Assembly: GCA_022353185.1 (NCBI GenBank)
Contig: JAKRWB010000102.1
Span: 1-10,168, forward strand
Direction of reading: 5' to 3'
Origin: ANME-2 cluster archaeon
GTDB taxonomy: Archaea > Halobacteriota > Methanosarcinia > Methanosarcinales > Methanocomedenaceae
Length of the DNA: 10,168 nt
Positions 1 to 6,255 of this stretch are shown here, in pieces; within the stretch, counting starts at the first letter, position 1; every line of letters begins with the position of its first letter. Position numbers and translations under genes: made by a program. The notes under the pieces were generated by a model that saw nothing but the letters and a program-made list of their open reading frames with translations, ran no database searches and was not told the origin of the DNA.

Positions 1-128
1 TAATTTTCGAATATTTCAGCTTTACTGTCTAAACTTGGTCGGGCGCAGCATATTGATTTAGTTTTAACAATATTTCTGGAAGTTTCAATTTTGGCGCTTT
101 TCAGGTACTTTTCCGACAATCTCGACAT
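1..128 (-). CDS. Start of an unidentified gene, cut by the left window edge
   Basis: On the minus strand an ATG at 126-128 opens a frame that stays free of stops for 42 codons, to the window edge. The peptide begins MSRLSEKYLKSAKIE and contains a Cys-Cys pair near residue 32. It starts 2 bases after the TGA of the U32 gene upstream (TGA-GG-ATG), the spacing expected of a translationally coupled operon partner. A GAGG lies directly against the ATG, too close for a normal ribosome binding site, so initiation would rely on ribosomes finishing the U32 gene. I do not recognise the family. The absence of stops over 126 bases could be chance, and the case rests mainly on the tight junction. Confidence 0.42.
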   Translation of the reverse strand, partial: MSRLSEKYLKSAKIETSRNIVKTKSICCARPSLDSKAEIFEN

Positions 129-130
129 CC

Positions 131-2488
131 TCACAAAACCCCGTTAAAATAATGTCCTGTGGAATATTTACCCCCACAATGCCCCATGGTTCCATTATCT
201 ATGGCTTTACGGTAACTTTGTGTCAACTTTCCAGTAGTTTTTTTGTCATAAGTCTTTGCCTCGATTCTCAGGCAACTGACACCCGCATCAATTAGTTCAG
301 GTATGTGACTTAACATGCATAATTCCCTGGAATTCATGACATAGGTACGTTTTTGCTCATCAATTTTCACAGGATAAGTGAACCCCTTTTCATCTTCCAG
401 AATAGCCTCATGCACTTTATCGTCTGGGAATAATTCCCCCAACAGGTCATGTTCAGATACCATTAAAGGGAAAAAGCCATGGACTATACTTTCAACCGGA
501 CCATGGGGCGCCATTTGTTTTATTTCATCCAATGTAAGTTCAGGCGAAAGTGTCACCCTCTGGCAGTACTCCAGATAATGAGTCATTGCCAGCCTGTTAA
601 AGACATTGAACGGATAATCAATAATTAGTGATGTCTTAACATTGGAATTATGAAGACGATGTAGAGCACCCGGGTTTGCTACAAGAAATCCATCCGGGTT
701 CTGGTTAGGGGATAATTCATTTAATTCACCTAATTCATCCAGTTTTTTATCAATTCTTGGTGTGCTGAGATAAACTGCCACTCCTTTCTGCTTACCATAT
801 TCAATAGCAGATTGGTTATCTTCTGGTGTGAGCGTACTATCTGTAAAATTCTCGCCACCGAAATAGACTACATCTGCACCGCCATCAACGGCTGCTTTAA
901 ATGATTCCAATGAGTAGGTATTTACTGATAGCAGGGGTTTTGTTTTCGTTTGTATTTCTCTACTATCAAAAGAGATATCAGGTTTGGTGCATTTGCGTTT
1001 CCATTTTCGTGTAAGCTCATCTTCAAGGTTTTTTATAGCAGACCTGCGCAGAGTATTTAGCTGGGAAATGGGAATGAAAATATCATTGTCTAAATCAATC
1101 ACAATGTTTTCCGGCTCAAAAAAAGTATTACCAAGTTTCTTCAAATGCTGGTTTATAGAATCTTCTGATATTGGAGACCCTGTTGCTTTTTCCGGAACAT
1201 CTCCTTTTTGGGTGACCTGGTTCACTCCATCTGTAATGCAAAGTGTTATCGGTTTTCCCCGTTTTGCTGTGAAAGACATATTGAGGGGAATCTTTCTCTT
1301 TGTATCTTTAATTCTAAAAGATTCCATGAGCTTGAAATCATACGTTTTGAAAACAGTCTCATTGCTATAGACGATTTTTTCCATGGGTATTTTGACTGTT
1401 GCACAAGCAGGGGTGCTTTCCACACTCTGGTTATTAATATACATGCTTCTGACAAAGGTTCCTGTGCCGCGGCCTTCTGTACCTATTCCATCCCCTATCC
1501 TCAATGATTGCTCAATATTTATGTAAGCAAATTTTCTATCCCTGTCGTATTTGACGATATTTCCAAGGTATGTTCCCTGGTTATGCGGTTGTTTTCTGCT
1601 CATCAGATTGCCGCCCGGATTCCCGAAAAAATACCCTTCGGTAAAACCACGATTAAAAAGCTGGCGCAATGTGTGCATTTCACCATACGATATCTGGAAA
1701 TCCGCAGGATTTTTAAGATATCTATCTATAAGACTCCTGTAAATTCGTACCACACCTGCTACGTATTCAGGGTGCTTCAACCTACCCTCGATTTTAAAAG
1801 AATCAATCCCTGACTCTATCAGGTGTCCGATACGTTCGCTTATATTGAGGTCCCTGGGACTCAGGAGATGCCCTTTGGCTCCATCAATAGTATATTTTCT
1901 CCGGCAGGGCTGGGTACAGTAGCCACGGTTCCCGCTTTTGTCTCCCATCATACTGCTAAACAGACACTGGCCTGAGTATGAGATGCACATAGCACCGTGG
2001 ATGAATACTTCAATATCGGTGTTGGTTCGGGATTTTATCGTCCGGATTTCATCAAGGGAAAGCTCCCTGGCAAGCACCACGCGTTTTATTCCCATGTCTT
2101 CAAGGAATTGTACTCCCTCTGAATTGTGGATGGTCATTTGCGTGCTGGCATGAATTGGAAGCTGGAAAAGCTGGTCCTTTAACAATTTCAGAATGCCCAT
2201 ATCCTGCACTATGACTGCATCTGCTCCTGCATTGCAGAGGAATTGTACATATTCACTGACCCTTTTGAACTCTGAATCCTTGATAAGTGTGTCGACCGTT
2301 ACGTATGCTTTGGCTTTGTTAATATGAGTGTAATCAATAGCCCATTTAAGTTCTTCCAGCGAAAGACCAGCATCATGCCTTGCGCCAAAAGCCTCTCCAC
2401 CGAAATATACGGCATCGGCTCCATTCTCAATTGCTGCGATAAGTGCTTCTTTGCTTCCTGCTGGTGCCAATAGTTCGGGTTTGTGCAT
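131..2488 (-). CDS. U32 family protein (peptidase U32 / RlhA-TrhP-like), duplicated, with DUF3656-type middle
   Basis: A 785-residue protein of the U32 family. Members were first called collagenase-like peptidases, but characterised bacterial ones (RlhA, TrhP, UbiU/UbiV) are Fe-S proteins in rRNA or tRNA hydroxylation or quinone synthesis. The N-terminal barrel starts at LLAPAG (6-11) and has GADAVYFGGE (23-32). The family signature at about 160-195 carries C168, C175, C191 and C195, spaced as expected for cluster ligands. A middle part at about 385-490 fits the DUF3656 insert of RlhA-like proteins. A second, diverged barrel spans about 518-785: GADVVYFGGENF (537-548) repeats the first barrel's start, and the YSTGHYFNG ending echoes GFTEGYFFG (281-289). 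The second half lacks the four-cysteine motif and is probably structural or substrate-binding. Soluble, with no signal peptide. Family assignment is firm; the archaeal substrate is unknown. The ATG at 2486-2488 has no Shine-Dalgarno but fits a leaderless start. Confidence 0.9.
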   Translation of the reverse strand: MHKPELLAPAGSKEALIAAIENGADAVYFGGEAFGARHDAGLSLEELKWAIDYTHINKAKAYVTVDTLIKDSEFKRVSEYVQFLCNAGADAVIVQDMGILKLLKDQLFQLPIHASTQMTIHNSEGVQFLEDMGIKRVVLARELSLDEIRTIKSRTNTDIEVFIHGAMCISYSGQCLFSSMMGDKSGNRGYCTQPCRRKYTIDGAKGHLLSPRDLNISERIGHLIESGIDSFKIEGRLKHPEYVAGVVRIYRSLIDRYLKNPADFQISYGEMHTLRQLFNRGFTEGYFFGNPGGNLMSRKQPHNQGTYLGNIVKYDRDRKFAYINIEQSLRIGDGIGTEGRGTGTFVRSMYINNQSVESTPACATVKIPMEKIVYSNETVFKTYDFKLMESFRIKDTKRKIPLNMSFTAKRGKPITLCITDGVNQVTQKGDVPEKATGSPISEDSINQHLKKLGNTFFEPENIVIDLDNDIFIPISQLNTLRRSAIKNLEDELTRKWKRKCTKPDISFDSREIQTKTKPLLSVNTYSLESFKAAVDGGADVVYFGGENFTDSTLTPEDNQSAIEYGKQKGVAVYLSTPRIDKKLDELGELNELSPNQNPDGFLVANPGALHRLHNSNVKTSLIIDYPFNVFNRLAMTHYLEYCQRVTLSPELTLDEIKQMAPHGPVESIVHGFFPLMVSEHDLLGELFPDDKVHEAILEDEKGFTYPVKIDEQKRTYVMNSRELCMLSHIPELIDAGVSCLRIEAKTYDKKTTGKLTQSYRKAIDNGTMGHCGGKYSTGHYFNGVL

Positions 2489-2512
2489 TAGGGCTAGTAA
2501 TAATGTGGGGCG

Positions 2513-2519
2513 TTAAATA
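2513..2519 (-). promoter_or_regulatory. TATA box for the U32 gene, probably giving a leaderless mRNA
   Basis: Read on the minus strand this is TATTTAA, centred about 28 bases upstream of the U32 ATG. Archaeal transcription usually starts about 25-27 bases downstream of the TATA centre, which puts the start at or next to the first base of the ATG. No Shine-Dalgarno is present between them. The promoter call is inference from one short motif. Confidence 0.42.
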
Positions 2520-2605
2520 GGTGATGGGATTGGGGGGATTGTGTTGATGGGGGAAAAGTCTGGTTGTAATGGTAGAGCACGCCTGTTTTATTTTTCAAAA
2601 CGTAA

Positions 2606-2999
2606 TTATTGATTTCCCTGTACCAGCTCATCTGCCTGTTTCCTTATCTCCCGGTCTGGATTGTAGAGGTCTGATAGTACTTTCTCCTCTGCCCTTTTTT
2701 CTTTCCAAAATTTCATCTGCGATAGTACTTTTTCAAAGAGCTTGTTCCAGTTGCTTACTCCGGTTGGTGAGAGCTGCTAGGAGTCTCTATTCAATCTCTG
2801 TTAACTGGTGAGTTCGATATTTCCTGAGTTTTTCCAGATCGTGCCTGTATTTTTGGACTAAAGGATTCAAAAGGAGTGAACCGGCTTTGTCATTTTCCAT
2901 TTCAGTTACTGCATCGAGCAGTTCATCAGGGGATATACTGTTTAGTTTTCCCTTGTATTGTGTTGAAAAAGCTGTAACTCTTTTTTTAATGGTACATAT
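2606..2999 (-). pseudogene. Decayed gene of unknown function (amber stop plus frameshift)
   Basis: The stretch between the U32 gene and the lipoprotein gene has no intact gene, but its minus strand looks like eroded coding sequence. One frame is open from about 2999 to a TAG at 2787-2789 and reads like a charged helical protein (segments LNSISPDELLDAV and VQKYRHDLEKLRKY). The same frame continues past the TAG as RLLAALTNR to a TGA at 2733-2735. A second frame, shifted by one base, overlaps there and runs on as FEKVLSQMKFWKEKRAEE to YNPDREIRKQADELVQ, ending at TAA 2606-2608. Joined, the pieces make about 130 residues of one helical, Lys/Glu-rich protein. There is no good start: the only ATG in the first frame (2898-2900) lies well inside the protein-like sequence and has no ribosome binding site. 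Two separate tiny genes (2787-2900 and 2606-2716) are the alternative. Family not recognised. Confidence 0.45.
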
Positions 3000-3001
3000 A
3001 C

Positions 3002-3037
3002 CAAAATAAAAACAAGTATTCGGCCTTAGCCGAATAC
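3002..3037 (-). terminator. Intrinsic terminator of the lipoprotein gene, overlapping its last codons
   Basis: On the minus strand a perfect 9-bp stem (GTATTCGGC, 3029-3037, pairing with GCCGAATAC, 3016-3024) encloses the loop TAAG (3025-3028). A T-rich run, TTGTTTTTATTTTG (3002-3015), follows. The rising arm is also the last three sense codons of the lipoprotein gene (Val-Phe-Gly), and its TAA stop is the first three bases of the loop. Hairpin plus T tract is the standard form of a factor-independent terminator; archaeal polymerase depends mainly on the T tract. Confidence 0.75.
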
Positions 3038-4198
3038 GAGTAACGAGTTTATAGTGCCCACGGCCAATTTACTGGCATCGGGAGTCATACTTAAAGACAC
3101 AATTTTTGTTCCGTATTGACTTTCCAGAGAATAACTGGCTAGTTCATCACCTGCCAGATTATACATTCTGAGAATCCGTTCCTCACCAATAATTACATAT
3201 TTTTCGTCCTTCGAGATACCTATGACACTTACATCACTGGCCATCTGTTTCATCCATTTTACATTGCCATTATTATTTTCAAGCAAATATACCTTGTTTT
3301 TAAATGAATAAGAATCCGCCTCATTAAAGGGTTTTGTTAGTATGTAATTACCATTCTTACAAATTTCAATTTCAACAGTGTTCACATCCAGTATTATCTC
3401 CCAGTTTTTGTTGCCATACGTACGATCAAAAGAATATACCTTATTAGCATCAGTAAGAACAAAAAGGCTGTTCCCGTCATCTGATACTTTTATGTCTCGA
3501 ACATTTCCAGAAACAGCCTTAGACCAGATTTGATTACCATAATTTGTAAGATAGTAAACTCTGTTATCCTGGGTTCCCACCAGTATGTTCTCACCATTTG
3601 CAGAATAGTCGAAATCCAGCACTTTAACCGTTGAGAAGCTTGGTTTCCAAGACCATAACTCAATGCCGTAATTATTCACAGCATTCAAATGTGGTGCTCC
3701 TTCGCCACCCTGTATCACAACTCCGGTGTCCAACACACCAATTTGATTGATAAGACCTCCAGTAGTATAGGTTGTGAGTTCGACCCCATTAGTATCATAT
3801 ACATTGAAAAAATATTTGTCAGCAACAGCTACGTAATTACCATCATTTGAAACAGAAATATGATTCGCACTGTTCCATGCCAAGTTTGTAAGTAAATTCT
3901 TTGTCGGTGTTTTTACTATGACCTTCTGGGTGGATAAACCAGCAATGTGTTCACCATCATCTGATATGTCCACATCTTTTATTCGTATCCTGCTGCTCCA
4001 AGTCCAGGAAGGAGCACTTAATAACTTTACCGGGTCTACATCCTTTGTAACTGTTTGCGTTGCAGTTGCCTGGGGGGTGGACGTTGACGTTGAAGTAGCT
4101 GTAGTGTCTGGTGTTGACACAACATAAGGATCCACACATCCAGATATAACGATTGAAATTGCAAGCAATACACAGAATATAATTAATATTTTCCTCAT
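3026..4198 (-). CDS. Secreted lipoprotein with an eight-repeat beta-propeller (WD40/PQQ-like)
   Basis: A 390-residue exported protein, probably tethered to the outer face of the cytoplasmic membrane. It opens with MRKILIIF, a hydrophobic signal segment and a lipobox ISGC ending at the cysteine to be lipidated (C21 from this start), then VDP. A Ser/Thr-rich linker of about 25 residues (TATSTSTSTPQATATQ) probably spaces the domain from the membrane and may be glycosylated. The rest is a beta-propeller: a motif like 'DVDISDDGEHIAG' recurs eight times, beginning near residues 75, 113, 151, 195, 235, 275, 324 and 368, about 38-49 apart, often followed by a 'VYYLTNYGNQIWS'-type strand. Eight repeats fit PQQ-like eight-bladed propellers, but no quinone-binding or catalytic residues are recognisable, so a binding or scaffold role is more likely. 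An ATG two codons upstream (4202-4204) is the alternative start. The GAGG at 4207-4210 is 8 bases from the ATG at 4196-4198 and only 2 from the upstream one, favouring the shorter form. Confidence 0.85.
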   Translation of the reverse strand: MRKILIIFCVLLAISIVISGCVDPYVVSTPDTTATSTSTSTPQATATQTVTKDVDPVKLLSAPSWTWSSRIRIKDVDISDDGEHIAGLSTQKVIVKTPTKNLLTNLAWNSANHISVSNDGNYVAVADKYFFNVYDTNGVELTTYTTGGLINQIGVLDTGVVIQGGEGAPHLNAVNNYGIELWSWKPSFSTVKVLDFDYSANGENILVGTQDNRVYYLTNYGNQIWSKAVSGNVRDIKVSDDGNSLFVLTDANKVYSFDRTYGNKNWEIILDVNTVEIEICKNGNYILTKPFNEADSYSFKNKVYLLENNNGNVKWMKQMASDVSVIGISKDEKYVIIGEERILRMYNLAGDELASYSLESQYGTKIVSLSMTPDASKLAVGTINSLLVFG

Positions 4199-4205
4199 AT
4201 CCATT

Positions 4206-4210
4206 ACCTC
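4206..4210 (-). promoter_or_regulatory. Ribosome binding site that decides the lipoprotein start
   Basis: GAGGT on the minus strand matches the archaeal anti-Shine-Dalgarno. Of two in-frame ATGs downstream, the first (4202-4204) is too close to it, and the second (4196-4198) is at normal spacing. Confidence 0.6.
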
Positions 4211-4258
4211 TTAATTCTACGTTCATATAGAATCTTTAATTGTTTTTCCGTTTAAATG

Positions 4259-4284
4259 ACTTATAAGTTTGTATACACTTATAA
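4259..4284. promoter_or_regulatory. Repeated ACTTATAA element in the divergent promoter region; includes the likely lipoprotein TATA box
   Basis: ACTTATAAGT (4259-4268) is a perfect 10-bp palindrome. ACTTATAA recurs at 4277-4284, exactly 18 bases on, so TTATAAGT (4261-4268) and ACTTATAA (4277-4284) also form an inverted repeat with 8-bp arms and an 8-base spacer. Read on the minus strand, CTTATAAG at 4260-4267 is a fair archaeal TATA box that would start the lipoprotein transcript near 4237, leaving a leader of about 40 bases with the GAGG site. The second copy could be a regulator site or simply AT-rich repetition. Confidence 0.4.
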
Positions 4285-4340
4285 CATCTTTAATTAGAGG
4301 TGTTCACCGTAATAAATATAACCTACCAAAACATCAGGAT

Positions 4341-4354
4341 AAAACCTTATAAAT
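4341..4354 (+). promoter_or_regulatory. BRE and TATA box of atwA
   Basis: AAAAC followed by CTTATAAAT (4346-4354) is close to the archaeal BRE-TATA consensus. It predicts a transcript start near 4377 and a leader of about 40 bases, containing the GAGG ribosome binding site at 4407-4410 placed 7 bases before the ATG. A second AT-rich block at 4385-4399 is less likely, because a start from it would remove that ribosome binding site. Confidence 0.55.
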
Positions 4355-4417
4355 TATCATCATTTGAACGTACTAAATTAATAATATATTTTATATTAAA
4401 ATCATTGAGGACATATT

Positions 4418-6145
4418 ATGTTAAAAGTTAAGAATCTGGTCAAAGATTACGAACTGGATGACGCCAATGTAAGGGCATTGGACGGTGTCAGTTTTGAAGT
4501 GAACGACGGTGAAATTGTCGGGATTATGGGGCAAAGCGGTAGCGGTAAGACTACTCTTTTGAAGATACTCAGGGGAGTCGAAGGTTTCAATGAAGGCGAG
4601 ATAGAGCTGGACGGATTGTCCATAACCCCGGAATCCCCTGATGATGATTTCAGGAAATTGAAGGGTATGACCGCAATACATCTTCAAAGGAACTTTGGAC
4701 TTTGGCCCGGGGCTGCAATCGAAAACATTATCCGGAGATTATATTCCCAGCGTGTTGGTCATGAAGCCCTGCCAGCAAAGGAACATCCTGATTATGAGGA
4801 CCTGTATGAAGAGAGCATGAAGTATCTCAAACTGGTTGGTCTGGACCATAAAGCCGAACATTTTTCTATGGTGCTCAGTGGTGGAGAAAAACAAAGACTT
4901 CTTATTGCAAGACAACTTGCAGCCAATCCTAATCTACTACTGCTGGATGAACCGGCCACTATGACCTGTCCTGCTACCAAACAAGAAGTCCTGGACACTA
5001 TTAAAAAGGTACAACAGCATACAAATGTCAAGATAATCATAGTTTCTCACCTGCCAGAGATACACAGCTACCTTGCTGACAGGGTGGTTTGGATAGAGAA
5101 GGGAAAGGTGGTGGGAGATGGTAAACCCCAACCTCTTATCAAAGAATTCTTGACAAATATGAAACCAGTCGTGGCATTACCTGAACTGAAAGAGGATAAG
5201 GTGGTCATCAAGGTAAGGGATTTATGCCAGCGGTATTTCCTGGTACGCCAGGGAGAAGTGCTGGATATCGAAAACATGAATATTGATTTCAAGAAAGGTG
5301 AGATTGTAGCCCTTACCGGGCCCAGCGGTGCCGGCAAGACCACACTGCTTCATGCCATGGACGGACTCATCTATCCAGATGATGGCGATATCAATTTTTT
5401 GCTGGATGATGAGTGGGTTGACGTGGCCCATTACAGTCCGAAACGGATGGAACTTCGCAGAAGAACCAGTATCATGTACCAGGAATTCGCTCTGTATCCG
5501 AATGCACCCATCAAAAACCAGCTTGCCCATAAGCTGGGTGTCAAGGGCATGCATGTCGTGGAAGAGGCCCGTAAAAAGGCAAAGGAATTCAGTATACCTG
5601 AAAAAGACCTTGATGCCATATACAGATTGACTGATGTTGGCGGTGAAAAAGCGCAGCAAGAACTGGAAAAGATGGGATACAATCCCGACATTATGAGGAA
5701 ACTGTTCCCAGCCAGTTCTATAGAGGAGGTCATTAAGCACGCCGAACCTATCTTCCATGCAATAAGACTGCCCCTGTCTGTCCTGAACGCAAAGCCATAC
5801 CAGTTGAGTGGTGGTGAAAATGTAAGGGCTGCCCTTGCACTGGCCATGATAACCAATCCTGAATACCTGTTGCTGGATGAACCATTCGGCGATCTGGACC
5901 CCATTACCCTGCGGGAAGTGTCTAATGCCCTAAAAAATATCAGTAGGCATTTCGGGACTACTATCATATTAATAAGTCACCACATGGACTTCGTTACCGA
6001 AGTGGCGCACAGGGCAATACTTATCGACAATGGTGATATTACCATGGACGGTGACCCGCTTGCTGTGACCAGTAAATTAATTGAGATTGGGCATGCTACT
6101 TACATGGAACATGCTATGACCGATTATGCGATTAACAGCGATTAA
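4418..6145 (+). CDS. atwA: Methyl-coenzyme M reductase system component A2 (AtwA), twin ABC ATPase
   Basis: A soluble ATPase of 575 residues with two ABC domains and no membrane segments. AtwA is known as component A2 of the methyl-coenzyme M reductase system, needed with ATP for reductive activation of the Ni-F430 cofactor of MCR. Domain 1 has Walker A GQSGSGKT (38-45), Q-loop Q90, signature LSGGEKQR (153-160), Walker B LLLLDEP (173-179) and H-loop H211. Domain 2 has Walker A GPSGAGKT (301-308), Q355, signature LSGGENVR (463-470), Walker B YLLLDEP (483-489), D-loop GDLDP (491-495) and H521. Domain 1 lacks the usual D-loop aspartate (ATMTCP instead). Domain 2 carries a long helical insert, about 108 residues between Q-loop and signature against 63 in domain 1. 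Length and the unusual Q-loop surroundings (HLQRNFGLWP, MYQEFALYP) match my memory of AtwA rather than a transporter ATPase, and no permease gene is nearby. It has its own promoter and ribosome binding site and is divergent from the lipoprotein gene. Confidence 0.92.
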   Translation: MLKVKNLVKDYELDDANVRALDGVSFEVNDGEIVGIMGQSGSGKTTLLKILRGVEGFNEGEIELDGLSITPESPDDDFRKLKGMTAIHLQRNFGLWPGAAIENIIRRLYSQRVGHEALPAKEHPDYEDLYEESMKYLKLVGLDHKAEHFSMVLSGGEKQRLLIARQLAANPNLLLLDEPATMTCPATKQEVLDTIKKVQQHTNVKIIIVSHLPEIHSYLADRVVWIEKGKVVGDGKPQPLIKEFLTNMKPVVALPELKEDKVVIKVRDLCQRYFLVRQGEVLDIENMNIDFKKGEIVALTGPSGAGKTTLLHAMDGLIYPDDGDINFLLDDEWVDVAHYSPKRMELRRRTSIMYQEFALYPNAPIKNQLAHKLGVKGMHVVEEARKKAKEFSIPEKDLDAIYRLTDVGGEKAQQELEKMGYNPDIMRKLFPASSIEEVIKHAEPIFHAIRLPLSVLNAKPYQLSGGENVRAALALAMITNPEYLLLDEPFGDLDPITLREVSNALKNISRHFGTTIILISHHMDFVTEVAHRAILIDNGDITMDGDPLAVTSKLIEIGHATYMEHAMTDYAINSD

Positions 6146-6220
6146 ACGGTAACTACTGGAGGATATTCCAGGCCGGATGGAAAAGCTGGTCAATGGTAAT
6201 TAGATGGCTTCACATAGTAC

Positions 6221-6228
6221 TTTATAGT
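6221..6228 (+). promoter_or_regulatory. Possible TATA box for sppA
   Basis: TTTATAGT lies about 31 bases before the sppA ATG, predicting a leader of only a few bases. The only Shine-Dalgarno-like triplet is GAG at 6248-6250. The 110-base gap after atwA shows no strong terminator, so read-through from atwA is also possible. Confidence 0.35.
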
Positions 6229-6255
6229 ACCAATAAAATATATTATTGAGACATT

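Noticed and set aside
984..1813. Plus-strand open frames inside the U32 gene
   Set aside because: Antisense to a strong gene, with no start signals or recognisable protein features.
2787..2789. TAG as a pyrrolysine codon
   Set aside because: Tempting in a methanogen-like genome, but read-through ends at a TGA after only 17 more codons and a frameshift is still needed, so decay is simpler.
2569..2811. 80-codon plus-strand frame in the gap after the U32 gene
   Set aside because: Leu/Ser/Phe-rich composition typical of the complement of a helical Lys/Glu-rich protein; the minus-strand remnant explains this stretch better.
5222..5967. Long open frames on the minus strand opposite atwA (5222-5758 and 5431-5967)
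   Set aside because: They are antisense to a firmly identified gene, overlap each other in different frames, lack ribosome binding sites, and read like mirror images of the ABC domain codons.
4418..6145. AtwA read as a nutrient or drug transporter ATPase
   Set aside because: No permease or binding-protein gene is adjacent, both ATPase domains are in one soluble chain, and the domain inserts and length fit component A2.
6156..6171. Inverted repeat CTGGA-GGATAT-TCCAG just after atwA, as a terminator
   Set aside because: Only a 5-bp stem and no T tract follows it; too weak to call.
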